The notes beneath the pieces are model-generated. The model saw only the letters and a list, made by a program, of their open reading frames with translations. It made no database searches and was not told the origin of the DNA. From assembly GCA_958295665.1 (NCBI GenBank), contig OY282560.1:143150091-143214090 (forward strand): a stretch of DNA of 64,000 bases. Direction: 5' to 3'. The stretch's first letter is position 1; each line of letters opens with the position of its first letter. This document shows positions 47,480 to 59,420 of this stretch, piece after piece. Source of the stretch: Tipula vernalis (taxonomy: Eukaryota; Arthropoda; Insecta; Diptera; Tipulidae). The translations under genes were made by a program, and so were the position numbers.

Positions 47480-48830
47480 TTTTTCGTCGACTCTTATCTC
47501 CTTGAAATTTAGAATTTAATTTCTCTCCACTCATCGTCAACTTTTTGGTAATCATTTCGATTAATGATAATTGGGAAGAATACAATTAATTCTACACAAG
47601 AATTTGGTATTTTCTTATTGATGACATTGGTTGGCGCCAGTATTTGAAATCGCTTCATTAGTTTGTTGTCAAAATCGATTTTTTTAAGTAACTGATTACA
47701 TAACTGGATGTAAAATTGCTGGCAATACGTTCTAGTGGCAAGTGATACGCTCACGCTAGCCCCTAAATAATTGTCTTCTAAGCGCTTTAGAATTTCCGTG
47801 TTATTTAAATCTATAATAGATAAATATTGTCGAAGCAACGAATTCTTCTTTTATGAAATAATCAAAGATTTTTTGAATATAATCGAGTTATTTCCTGATA
47901 TAGCAGATATATTTGAGGAGACTCGCTTTGAAATAGCCTGTTGAGTTTGTTAATATCACCCAAAATGAAGTTTCAAAATTTCAAATAGATTTTAAATTGA
48001 AGATTTTGAAGGCATTCGTTTATCCTTCGAAGTGGCTCGAATTTATCAACATCCTCGTGAATAAAGAAGAGACGAAACAATTCAAATCTGCTCAAAATTT
48101 GATTGACGGTAGATTCAAGCCATAGCCGAAGGGTTTGCGAGGGATGCAATAACTTTATAGGCGTATAATCTAATAAAATTTGTAATTCTGAGTACAGTTT
48201 AATACGCTTAGGACTGTTTTGAATGAAATTGTACATTTCTCTAGCGCAAGTTTTAATAAATCTCGGCAAATACTTACACGTGTGCATAATGCAAATGAGT
48301 GACAAGAGCATTTAAATATTACAACATCTGCGCAATCATTTTTTAACATCGTCGCCACTAAGTGATTCGCGCCAGTCATTACATTCGCTCCATCTGCACC
48401 GACACCAACCAAATATTTTTTTTATAATTTATATTTTGTTCGTTGAAAAATCCTATAAGTTTGGAATAAATCGATTGCGCATCACATACCTCTACTTTAA
48501 GCAAAGCCAGAAAAAAATCCTAAAGTTTATAATTCAGCCGGCGTTGGGACAACCAAGCTCTACAATTTCGTTGTTGAAATGTCGGTTGACTCATCAATAC
48601 ATAAAGAAAAACAATTTGTGTTTTATAAATTCACAAAGAGCTTCCAGATGGGATGCCCCTATTACATTTTTTAAAATTGCTGTAGTTTTCGTAGAAATTT
48701 GCGCAAATAGTTGGCTACTTTTTTGGTGCATTGTTATATCATTCGAATTGATGATATGCATTGATGTCTGGGCATGTTGCTTAAGATCTTTAATCCCACC
48801 AGCATATTCCACAGTATGATTTGTTGTTTA
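47480..48830 (-). pseudogene. hAT-superfamily transposase remnant (ZNF862-like)
   Basis: Read right to left: zinc-finger-type N-terminus (MEYAGGIKDLKQHAQTSMH), LCIDESTDISTTK (first catalytic Asp), VGVGADGANVMTGANHLV (second Asp block), FKCSCHSFALC, YSELQILLDYTPIKLLHPSQ, a TRWL-equivalent (TLRLWLESTVNQIL), RLFFIHEDVDKFEPLRRINE, and near the end DDEWREIKF. This order is that of insect hAT transposases related to ZNF862. Stops and shifts occur at about 48580, 48420, 48310 and 47840. The C-terminal dimerisation motif with the last catalytic Glu is not seen before the repeat at 47475. Confidence 0.85.
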
Positions 48831-49206
48831 AATATTTTGGTTTTTTAATTATTTTAGGCAGCTATAACGAAATATAATTTTGTTGTAGGATGAGATTTTA
48901 TAAACATGGTCACAAAAATATGAAAAACATTCTCGCCGATTGTTGTTGAACAAAATCAGGAATAGGATATAACCTCTGCTCGCCATTTTCCGCGTATTCT
49001 TTTTGTAAAATTTGTGTTGAAGTTTGACTATAATCTAAATGTATGAATTTATATTCATTCAATTCTAAAACACATTGCTCAAATAATAATTTTAACTTGC
49101 CAACTTTCATTTCGATAAAAATATATTCTTCGATAAAATGAAATTGCGGTTTACGAGCAATGCGATATACAAATCTGTTGAAATTTACAAAAAGAAATTT
49201 TGACAT
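48831..49206 (-). other. Unassigned 98-codon open frame
   Basis: A minus-strand frame at 48910-49206 encodes a mixed, non-low-complexity peptide (KPQFHFIEEYIFIEMKVGKL; QRLYPIPDFVQQQSARMFF). It lies directly upstream of the hAT transposase remnant in the same direction and could be another part of that element or a host relic. No motif recognised. Confidence 0.3.
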
Positions 49207-49264
49207 TTCTCCCTGAAAACCGTTTTTTTTTTATAACTATCATATTCTCTGTATACAACAATAA

Positions 49265-49533
49265 GTGTATTGCTTTCAACCAAAATGAGTTAAGTATTTT
49301 ATTTGGTTAACGACTGGTCAAAGCAGCAGCAAAAATTAACCAAATTTTAGTCTAATTTTTATTCATGTATTTTCTTGTCAATTCAACTCTTGTGGCAGGT
49401 ATTGAAACTAAAAATTTGGTTAAGATTTGTTTAACCACTAATTTTTGTTGGGTTAGCTAAACCATTTTTTGGTCTCTATCTAGTACGATTGTTATTGTAA
49501 TAAGTTTTTTATTTTTGGTGAAAGCAATACAAC
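49265..49533. mobile_element. Small MITE, 269 bp, candidate TAA target duplication
   Basis: The left end GTGTATTGCTTTCAACCAAA and the inverted right end GTTGTATTGCTTTCACCAAA match for about 20 bp with one indel. TAA flanks both sides (49262-49264 and 49534-49536), which would fit PIF/Harbinger-type insertion. The interior repeats TTGGTTAA / TTAACCA words. TIRs are short, so the call is tentative. Confidence 0.5.
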
Positions 49534-49822
49534 TAATATTTGACTTTCGAACAACTAATTACCCTGCAAACAACAGTATTTGGATTTCGAACAAGTTTGT
49601 TGAATAAAATAGTGAAATATAGTCATGGTTTGTTGCTTGTGAAAGTTATAATACTAAATGAAAAATCGAGGTCGCCATTTTTGTATATCTTTTTGTTTTA
49701 GGAAGATCTTTCTGTCTTGTTTGACGGCCAAAAATCTTTCGAAAAAAGATAAATCTTGCAATTTGGCAACCCTGGTTTGGACCTGGATTGAAAACAATTT
49801 TTATTTTTAATTGAATGCGTTG

Positions 49823-50283
49823 TATGATTTTAATATGTTCCGAAGATTGTAAGAGAATTCAGTCCAGTTTCGAACTGATGAGCTTATGATTATGAAAAAA
49901 TCAATCTTCTCATCAGGACACGGCGACTGGACTGATTATACCACAATTTACATTCTATATATACAGAATGTGATGTGCATTAAGTACTAGCGAATCGTAC
50001 TAATACCGATGAAATCTCTTACAATTTTTCTTCTTCACGCTAATTTTTACTTTATTAATTTTTTGTTGAATGTTAATTAATTCATGTAATTTGTAAGAGA
50101 TATCATCTGTATTAGTACGATTCGCTAGTACTTAACGCACAGCACATTCTGTATATATAGAATGTAAATTGTGGTATAATGTCATGAGGCCTGATGAGAA
50201 GATTGATTTTTCTTAATCATAAGCTCATCAGTTCGAAACTGGATTGAATTCTCTTACAATCTTCGGAACATATTAAAATCATA
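49823..50283. repeat. 461-bp near-perfect palindrome, arms of about 205 bp
   Basis: Arm 1 starts TATGATTTTAATATGTTCCG (49823) and arm 2 is its inverted copy ending at 50283. The match includes GAAGATTGTAAGAGAATTCA, CGAACTGATGAGCTTATGAT, ACATTCTATATATACAGAAT and AGTACTAGCGAATCGTACTA. Differences are one small replacement (GGACACGGCGACTGGACTGA against GGCCTCATGAC) and a few point changes. The spacer is about 50 bp. A third piece, 50411-50458, repeats the spacer and arm edge (ATTACATGAATTAATTAACA) in inverted orientation. No coding. Confidence 0.92.
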
Positions 50284-50825
50284 TAATTAAATAAATAGAA
50301 TTCTGTCTATTAGTCGGTTTCGTTGAATTACTGTTCGTAAATACTAATTAATATACTTCTCGTGTTAATCGAAACACACTTAAAATGATCTAATCACCGG
50401 TAGCATATTAGAAATTACATGAATTAATTAACATTCAACAAAAAATTAATAAAGTATTAATGCGTTGATTAAATTTAGTATCTCTTTTTTAACCATCCAA
50501 AATTAAGAACATGTTGGTTGGGGCAAGGTTAATGAAATTAAGACTGCTAAAACAAAAGGAATTTGAATTTAAATTTATTTATCTTCTTCTAGCGGGAATT
50601 TTGTTGAGCAGATTGTGCATTTAAAATTTAAAATTGTAATTAAGTTTATGAAGCAAATCATAATTTTGTGCTGATTGTTTTGACATTATGTGTATGTTAC
50701 TAATGTTGATTTACACCCAAATTATTTAATATAATTTAGTATGGACAACTTAAATCTGTCATTATATAACGTGTTCCAGGTTTAACCCTTGTGTATACAA
50801 CCGAATTTTTATCTTCGTCTTTACA
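50284..50825. other. Intergenic; holds the third palindrome piece and one copy of a 65-bp direct repeat
   Basis: 50411-50458 repeats the palindrome spacer. 50528-50592 (AATGAAATTAAGACTGCTAA through AATTTGAATTTAAATTTATT) recurs at 53047-53111 with about 85% identity by eye, flanking the piggyBac region. No coding signal. Confidence 0.6.
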
Positions 50826-50929
50826 ACCAACATACCCGGGTAAGTGTGTACGATTTCTATTAATTTTGCGTGAAATTTTGTTTTAAAATTGAATTTTACG
50901 TTATTATAAATAAATTTTGATCTTTTCAA

Positions 50930-52722
50930 TTGTATTTATTACATGATATTGTATTTCCTGGTTCTGTACAACCCTGTTTTGTGGCGGAAGAGTTGGCAGA
51001 AGAACCCGTGGAACTATCGAACCCTTTGAAATATAAGGCAAGGGATGGAACAGTTTGGAGTGAAATTCTACCAACTCATCGCAGAAATCTGTCGCATAAC
51101 ATCATCCAAACATTTAAACTATTTATACGTTAAAACATTTGTGACATCATCATTCGCGAAACCAATCGTAGAGGACCTCAAAGTTACCAAACAAGGAACC
51201 ACAAAAATCCAAATAATATTCGGGTATGGAAGCCAATAAGTGTGTCTGAATTTGATGGATATCTCGGCATTATAAATTTTCCGGTGTCAGCCGATTCAAG
51301 AATGAGTATACTAGATTTGTGAAGATCTAGTTCACATCCTCTTTATCGTGCTACGCGATGAGTGTTCAGCGCTTTTATACTATACGCCGGTATATCAGAT
51401 TTGATAATGAGAATACCCGTGCGCAACGGATACTTGCTGTCTTGTAGCTAGAGCAAACCTTACGATTGATGATCTTTCACACAGTACATTTCTTCAAAAC
51501 CGGCCAGATTGATTGTTGATTGATTGCGATGTACGATCAAGCATTAAGCAAGTCTCCCGTATTATAAATGCGGAATACCACACCGCTATACCCATGTTAC
51601 AACAACACGACACCATTCTTCATGAAGCCAAACTCCGTAAAGAAAGGCGCCACATCGATAACTACATAAGTCTAGGCCGCCGTCGTACACCTTTTTACAT
51701 ATAACAAGATCGAGGGATGGGAAAGGAATGTTAGCAACAAAGACTCAACCCGGTTCCAGACACCTAAGTAGTTGTTAGTTAGTAAATTTGTTAGTAATAT
51801 ATTTTTTAGTGATTTATTTAGCACAAGACAATACAGTTTTAAAGTTCATCTACTGCTCCAACCTGTAAGAAGACACAATGACAACAATTTCCTGGTACCG
51901 CAAACTCTTTTTCTGAAAAGCTGTAACCAACTATTATTATTCCCCTCCACCATTTTTTCCATCGGCGGTTGTGAGAGGTGGGCGAGATTTCGTTCCATCA
52001 TCATGTTCCCATGCGGTCACCCAAATTTGTACTAACTGTAGGTAGTGTTGCTTGACGTTTTTTTTTGTTGTTGAAATCGTTGCGTCTCTGCTGTCCCTGC
52101 TACTCGCCCTCCATTTCTTCAAAACCGGCCAGATGTGAAATTAAAGTATGGTGGGTGTGTTACTCCACTACCTCTTATCCATTTAAAGAATAAATCTACA
52201 CTGGAATCGCTGCAAACTCACAAAGGGAAAGTAACCAAGGAGAACGTGTTGTTAAAGATTTATACTGTACCATTTTTCATAGTAGTGGTCGAAATATTAG
52301 TTTCTAGTTTCATGCGTGACCACAATTTATCAATTCTAGGGACAGTAAATAAAAGGCGGCGATTCGTACCAGCGGAATTCCTAGTTGTAAAAGGCCCCAT
52401 CTGTCGAATCGTCTATTTTCAGATTTTCCAACAAAATCACAGTGTGTTCGTATATTCCAAAAAAAACAAAGCTGTGATGGTTTTATCCACTATGCATTAC
52501 GATAAGGAGAATACTGTGGAAACTGAGGCAAGAGATCTCAAGCACATCTATCGTAAAAAAAACGTGACTCAAGCGGTAGAATTATACACAAAAGAAACTG
52601 CCATCTCTGTTAAGAGAAGATTGACTCAGAAAAATTGTGCGAATTGCAAAACACCAGCCTGGGCGCAGCGTGTATTGACCGTAGCAACTTGTTTGCGATG
52701 TACCACAAACACCGGGAATTAA
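50930..52722 (+). pseudogene. piggyBac-type (PGBD-like) transposase remnant
   Basis: Pieces in order: YKARDGTVWSEILP.HRRNLSHNII (N-terminal region), VSEFDGYLGII, YAMSVQRFYTIRRYIRFDNE (the MSR.RF..I.R.LRFD motif), then after an insertion the frame 52135-52722 with KYTVPF-type region, LGTVNKRRRFVPAEF, SKKNKAVMVLSTMHYD and a Cys-rich C-terminus (CANCKTPAW...CLRC) as in PGBD proteins. The 195-codon second half is open. The first half has shifts near 51130, 51300 and 51450. The catalytic Asp-rich middle is split by the insert at 51510-52111. Confidence 0.85.
51510..52111 (-). mobile_element. 602-bp retroposed insert with 23-bp target duplication
   Basis: A perfect 23-bp direct repeat (51487-51509 and 52112-52134; core TTCAAAACCGGCCAGAT) flanks the insert within the piggyBac ORF. 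Such long duplications are typical of LINE or SINE retroposition. On the minus strand the insert ends in a CAATCAATCAACAATCA-type tail next to the duplication and starts GGAGGGCGAGTAGCAGGGAC. Its interior shares a block of about 60 bp with 53862-53930 in inverted orientation. A 63-codon plus-strand frame inside (51513-51704) is probably incidental. Family not recognised. Confidence 0.75.
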
Positions 52723-53042
52723 TTTTTATGTAATTTTTTATTATATGTTAAGTTTTATAAATAAATAATGAACTAAATAATATGAAACTTTCTAATTTTT
52801 AATTTTAATTTAGGGTTAAGATTTAGCTACATACCCAGATACGTTGGTTGTCAATTTGAGAGGTTATTCGAAACAAACAAGTTATAATCGAGTTTTGGAA
52901 AAACTTTTCTTGAAATTCCATTCAGAACATACGAGTATAATTGTTAAACTACTGAAGGATTTATGTCGATAAGATAAATAAATCAATAAAATGTTGATCA
53001 TTAAAATTGAAAAACATACCCGAGTATGCGGTTGTAAACATA

Positions 53043-53861
53043 AAGGCTAATGAAGTTAAGATTCCTAACACAAAAGAAATTTGAATTTAAATTTATTTAT
53101 CTTCTTCTTCGTAAATTTTGGAATCAATAGCTAGTTAGTAGCTAGTACTATAGATTTGGAAATAGAATTTTATAAAGTTTGTGCGAATTTAAGAGTTTCT
53201 GATTTTAGAATTTTAGTTTAAAATATTATAAAAAATAATTGTAGGTATTTAGTATTTAAAATTCATAATTTTGAATTAAATTTTTTTTGCATCTCGAAGT
53301 TCAGGTTATTTAGTTAGTGATTAATTTGCTGTCTTATAGATACCGGCAATATAGAGGCCGAATTGAATTTTATTTATTTAAGGGTGTTAAAGGCAGATTT
53401 TAAATAAACTATTAATGGTGAAGTAAATTAGGTTTTGAGTTTCACTGAATTTAATGAAATTAATTTAATTTGCATTAAAATTAAATTGAATTAAATTTAG
53501 TGAAATTAATTTTTGATGCAATCTAATCATTAATGTCATAATGTTAGAATTGATGTTGTTATTGTTATCGATGCGGATAATTGACTTGGTTTTGGTATTA
53601 GTATCGGTGTTGGTATTGGTAAGGGTGTTGGTGCTCGCATTTGTATTTATGTTGTATTTTTATTGCTGTTTATGTTGATAATGGTATTTGTATTAAGATC
53701 AATTTATAGTTTATTTCAGAGAATTAAATTTAAACTTAATTATTTTTGGAATAATTATTATAAAGGATTAATGCAGATTTTGAATTTAGGAAATTTTGAA
53801 GGACGTTAAGCAACTTTCCAGAAACATAGCAGTAAATGAACTTGAAATTCTGTTGTCTTGC
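53043..53861. other. Intergenic; GT-rich imperfect repeats and a short AT palindrome
   Basis: 53047-53111 is the second copy of the 65-bp direct repeat. 53441-53503 folds on itself (TTTCACTGAATTTAAT / ATTAAATTTAGTGAAA). 53590-53700 is a loose GGTRTTGGT-type repeat. No coding signal. Confidence 0.5.
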
Positions 53862-53930
53862 GCCTACTTAGATGTCTGAAACCGGGTTGATTCTTTGTTG
53901 CTAACATACCTTTCCTTTCCTTAGGTTTTG
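53862..53930 (+). repeat. Second copy of the block in the 602-bp insert
   Basis: CTACTTAGATGTCTGAAACC through GTTGATTCTTTGTTGCTAAC and ACCTTTCCTTTCC is the reverse complement of 51716-51770 with a handful of changes. This shows that the insert in the piggyBac gene belongs to a dispersed family. Confidence 0.8.
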
Positions 53931-56900
53931 TTATCTACTAATATATAATTCACAGTGTGCGGCCGTAACGCTTTTCTTATATTTCCAATTTAGATGCTTG
54001 AATTTTATAACTGAGTAGTCCGAGTGATATAGGTGGTGAATTTTTAACAAGGAACTTCGAATAGAAAATGTTTCGGGTTCGATGCTCATCTCGAAGTACT
54101 TATTAATTTTAATAATTTTTTGCCTATAACGGTATTTCATTTTTTCAATACGAATTGAAAAACATAAAATTTTATATTGTAAGACAGAAACTTCCGTCAG
54201 TTTTGACGGGTAATTACTAGTGTGTTAATAATGTACAGAGGGCCCGGCATCATCGGGGAGTCTTGCTTAGGCTTGGTCGAACATTCTATGATCAATCAAT
54301 CAAATACTTATATTGAGCAAAAATTTAAAATTCTTCCATTAGCAGCTAACTTCACGATGCTCTGCAGAATATTTTTCAGCAGAAAAATATACGTAAAGTC
54401 TCCTTTCGTTAATCAAATAATTTTTACTTGTTAAGTGTCAAGAATGAATCTTTTGTTATCAAATTTGTTTTTGAGTTTAATTTTAAATTATATCCTTTGA
54501 ACACATTTTTCTGTCAGCTCAGTTATTTAAAGTCTTTCTTTATTTCAGCTTGCTACTAATCGAGGATGTAAGTACATCTGCAAAAACGAAAAATCAAAAA
54601 TCGCTAAATCTACTAGGATTTTTAGAAAATAGTCTTTAAACTTTTTCTACAAATTAACTGGCTTCTTCCCTTAATCGCACAAATTAAAATGTTTGAATTG
54701 ATTCAATTTTTTAGGTGTTCCTAGATTAAGGATGAGTTTCTTTAAACAAGGAAGTACCATCCGAGATTTAAATTGCAATTTTTTAATTAATTATTGAATA
54801 TTTTGAGACTAAAGTATTGAAGGCATCTTCCGTTAAATCTGTTTTCTTCTTTAGCTATGTTTATGTCATTTTTACGATTTTTCCAAAATCAGAACTTGAT
54901 TATTTTGACGAAAATGAAGCTTAATTACCCTTTATAGATATTTTTGGAGTATTTGGTGAGGATGGGAATTTAAGAACAAAATAATTTTGTAACAAAAATT
55001 TTGTAGGGTCCATACCTGAAGTATACGTTTTTTGGCATCCATCTATCTTCAAACAAAAACAATATTCGATGTTCCTGTTACCGGAAACAATTTTGAAATT
55101 ATCGGATGTTAGTTATTCTGATAATTTCACATAATTAGTTAATACAGGTTTCCAAATAGTGTTGTGTTGCCAGAAATATCCAAAAAGCTACCGACAAAAA
55201 TAACATTCAATAAAAATTTAGGAAATGTGCAATTTTGATGAAATGTTCGTTTTTTTTTAATGTTGATGAGAGTCGTAAAATTTTCATTTAGTCCCAAATG
55301 TCAAAATTCTTTTTGATTTTTTTTTTACGAAGTAAAATTTTTGGTAGTGCTTTAAAAAAATATTTGTTTGCTAAATTAAATAACAACTTGCCTGCAGAGT
55401 TGCAAACTAAATTATAAATTGGGATGTCCCCAACTAAATAGTTATTATGTATTAGAAAATCTGTGGTAATATGTAAAAATTTAATTTTTTTTGGGTTACA
55501 TATGTATCGAACGGAATTCACTTGGTTTCCGAATAAATTTTCCAGTAAATTAATTTTGATTATAACAAATTAAGACTATAACAAAGTATCTTATTCATTT
55601 CATACCGTACTAATTCAATTTAATTTACATTTTGTTTGCCTCAATCTTTGAGTAACATTATCATAAAAGGTTTAATTTAAAGGTTAATTTAAATTTTAAA
55701 TAATTTTCTTGTTGGTACCCAATTATGCCCTCTTACACATAATCTGTGCACAAAAAAATAGAAACTATACAAATAATAAAAATAAATTTAGTTGGTTTGT
55801 TCGTAGATAGATTCGTTCAGAACAAACAGAAATTATTGCACTTAAACCCTATTCTTGTCTATCTATGAACAGTGTCGGTCTTATGTTCTTAGTCTAAAGA
55901 GATTTAGAGTAAAATGTAAGTACTAATTGTTTACTGAACTGCGAAACAAAAGGAAAACATAAGCGGTGGAACCCAAATTTTAAATTATATATTTTAATAA
56001 GAAAGTTGTATTAATTCACTTAATCAAAATTTATAATTTTCTTAGGAAAACGCAAAATATTGTACAAATAAAAAATCCTTTTTTAATAATATTTGTTTCT
56101 TTGTCATTTCGTTCTCTTGATAAAAAAATCCTTTTCTTTATCTGGTTTGTAATATCTCTAAGTTCGGTTACTTATTGTTCTCGGTTTGATGTATTTTTTT
56201 TACATAAAAATAATCATAATAAAGGACTTAAATCTTGAGAAGATGAAGAGATGGAATACAAAATAACTTCAAGTACTATACCATGTTTTTTATGATCTGA
56301 GAAAAGGTAGAAATGGTAAATTAAAGAAACACCTACATATTTTTTTTTTCTTTTCCAAAAACGACAGTAGAAAGTGAGGTTTTAATTTTGTTTGCTCATT
56401 TCGTATAATCACGACCGCAGTTAAAAATAATAAATAACCAACAACTTTATATCTAGGAAACGTATAATGATTAAAGGATTTATAAACGTATTCTAAATTC
56501 CTTTTTTAAATTTAAACAAAAAAATTGTTGTTCAGTTCTTTTTAATGATCGATTGAGCTATATTTAGAGTGCGGTTTAAAAACGATTTTTTTCGTGTTAC
56601 TTTGTGCATAAGAAAAAAAAAGTAACCGAATTTTATTAAGAGTCGTTCATGATTTTTAATTTTATTTTTCTATTTTTTTTTTATTAATATGATTGATTTA
56701 TGATGTTAAAATGTCAAAAATATTGTTTTTTTTTTGCAATCATGACGGTTCAATTTGATGTGAAAATTTTCTCATGTTATTATTGATTTTTTTTTATCGA
56801 ATTTATACATTTTCGGTGTCGTGCTGTGTAAATCGATTACTATCAAAATACATTTTTTTTGTTATTTATACATATATGAGGAATAAGAGTTAGATACAGA

Positions 56901-57840
56901 TTTTTGAAGGACAACCTCCTAGTGGGATTCTGACATTTTGGAAATTACATTATAATTATCTTGTATGGAATCTACAGTTTCTATTTCTATACACGCAATG
57001 TCACTGAAATTTGACCTATTATTTAGTTTCGGATTGATTTGTTTCTAAATTTCAAATGTTTATGAAATAATTCACAAATTAATTTAACACGGAATTGATT
57101 TAGATCTGAAATCTATTAAATCTCCAAACAATTCATTGAAATTTGTTATTTACTAAAGTTACCAAAGAAGCTTAAACCTAAACATCAATGGAGGCAATCT
57201 AGGCTTAAATTTTTCTCTGCATATTAAAATTTCGGTCTTTAATAGTTGTTACGAATAAACTGCCAATATAAATAAGAAGATCTAGGAAGCGCGTGAGTTC
57301 AAATTCCGAGTTAAATTAATTATGTTGGTTGGTTTCATCGAACTAAATTAATAATCCACACATTTTCAAATTTAAGTTTTCATGCAATTCTACCATTTTT
57401 AAACTGTGAACTAACTTCATTAGAATAATTAAAAGGCATTTTTAAATTTTTCTTGAGGAATTTTGGACCTGAAGAAAATTGCGAAATTTATTTTTTTTTT
57501 TAATTCAAATTTATTTCAGAAAATGTTGTTCTCTTTTAACTGCTCTAGCCTTTTGGCTGTTAGCAGCGTAATTTTAACAAAATATATCATTTTCGTCATT
57601 AACCCTCCACTCTTAAATCTATTTGTACTTAAAATTACTTACATCCTTATCCATTTTATAGTACATACAATATAAGTAGTTTAAAATAATAAGGAAAATA
57701 ACATTACAGTATTTTATTAAGTTCGAATGCATATGTATTACTAACTAATAAATATTAAATTGATAAATTACAGTAATATAATAAATTAACAATTATAGCA
57801 TCAGCAGATTGAACATTATATTACATTTATAATAACAGTC
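53931..57840. other. AT-rich intergenic region, no gene recognised
   Basis: 3.9 kb with long T and A runs and no frame with a motif. Small frames at 54222-54434, 55288-55521 and 57463-57675 have AT-driven composition. The last 140 bp, 57700-57840, is probably the 3' UTR of the minus-strand LINE that follows. Confidence 0.45.
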
Positions 57841-57850
57841 AGTCCAAAAT

Positions 57851-59420
57851 TCACTCACGAAAAAATTCTATAATTTCTTTTTTGAATTTAAGGAAGTTCG
57901 TTTGATATTTTATAGTTTTTGGTAGGTCATTGAATATTGTAATACCTCTGTATAAGATATTACTCGATCTCATTCCGGTAGCAAAAAAGTCAACTTGGAG
58001 ATGAGATCTTCTGCTAGTAGGATAATGATGTCTATCAGAAACATGGCTTAGCTCAAAATTATGTTTTATAGTGTTATTTATGATTTTGTGGATAATTAAC
58101 ATCAGTTCGATATTTCCAAGAGCAGGAATACTGATAAATGATTTATAATTTCTAAATAGGAGAATTGTGGGATACAGTATTGGCAAATTATTTATGTATT
58201 TGATGGCTCGTTTTTGTAGAACAAAGAGTTGATTAATTTTTCCACTATTCGAGCAACCACTCCAAATTGTGTTCAGATACGTGAAGTGTGAATGTATATA
58301 CGAGTAATAAATCACCATCAAGGTTTTTGTGTGACAGATATTTTTTATTTTCCTGAGTGTAAATATATATGGAACTATTTTTGAAGCAACAAGGTCGATT
58401 TGGCTATCCCATTTTAATTTGGAATCAATGATCAATCCTAAATATTTGTATTTTTTTACACTCTCGATACATTTTCCGTCGTAGATTATGTGTAGGTCCT
58501 CTAACACGTTTTCCCCTACTTGTTTGTTTTGGAATAATATATATTTAGTTTTGTCTACGTTGAGAACTAACCGATTTTTTTGAAACCAATTGTAAATAAT
58601 GTCCATATCATGCTGAATATCTAAAAACATCTGATTAAGAGAGATGCTTGCATATTTGATAACATTATCGTCAGCGTATAACTGGATTACACCATTTAGG
58701 TTAAATTTTGCTATATCGTTGATGAAAATAATAAAAAGTAAGGGCCCTAAGATGGATCCCTGAGGTACTCCATTTCTTGTAATTTGAGCTATACTGCTTG
58801 AATTAGATATTATCACACTTTGGGTTCTACCAATTAAATAAGATTCAAATAGAGCTAATTGAACAGGTGATAAATCAAGTTTTTTAAGTTTTAGCAGAAA
58901 TATTGAATGATTAACCATATCAAACGCTTTACGAATATCAAGAAATACACAGGCTACGTAACATTTTTTATCTATAGATCTGCTGACAAAATCTGTAAGT
59001 TCTATACAGGCTGTAGTAGTATTAGACTTCTTTGTAAACCCATATTGACAATTGTCGATGATATTATTGGAATCCAAGAATTGTATTATTCGTTTAAGGA
59101 TTGCCTTTTCTACAATTTTGGATAGTGAGTTCAAAACCGAGATGGGTATATAATTACTTATTGCTAGTTTGCTTCCTTCCTTAAATACTTTAGCATGCTT
59201 CAATGAGGAAGGAAATATTCCGGTAGCCAATACATTGTTTGTCAGTTTGACAAGAATAGGAATCAATTTTCCTTGATATTTTTTTATGAACCTAGCAGAT
59301 ATCAAGTCTATTCCAATTTTTAATTTCTATTTCCGTTACTTCGAAGAATTCAAGTGGAGATACGACAATATAGTTAAGGTCTAAAATATACGGAGAAATT
59401 GGCGTATTAAAGTAACTACT
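57851..59420 (-). pseudogene. LINE RT to C-terminus, 484 codons open (CR1/L2-jockey superfamily), 5' truncated
   Basis: The longest uninterrupted coding frame of the window. Minus strand: linker (LEFFEVTEIEIKN), SARFIKKYQGKLIPILVKL, YIPISVLNSLSKIVEKAI, NCQYGFTKKSNTTTACIELT, FLDIRKAFDMVNHSI (first RT Asp), NGVPQGSILGPLLFIIFIND, QLYADDNVIKYA (YADD intact), KYLGLIIDSKLKWDSQI, thumb and a C-terminal region ending KEIIEFFRE. All RT catalytic residues are present. The entry motif has one or two stops or shifts upstream of 59305, and the EN and ORF1 are missing; the frame stops where the palindromic cluster begins at 59419. A conserved RT in a truncated copy suggests a fairly recent insertion. Confidence 0.9.

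Larger units (their letters stand above)
50826..53042 (+). mobile_element. piggyBac-like element, 2.2 kb, candidate TIRs
   Basis: Candidate TIRs: left TTTACAACCAACATACCCGG (50831-50850) and, inverted from the right, TTTACAACCGCATACTCGGG (about 53015-53036). They bracket the piggyBac-type transposase relic. A TTAA target duplication, expected for piggyBac, is not visible, so true ends could lie a few bases in or out. A separate 602-bp sequence has inserted in the middle. Confidence 0.6.

Noticed and set aside
48436..48819. 127-codon plus-strand open frame
   Set aside because: Antisense to the hAT transposase remnant, whose DESTD and ADGANVMTG blocks are on the minus strand.
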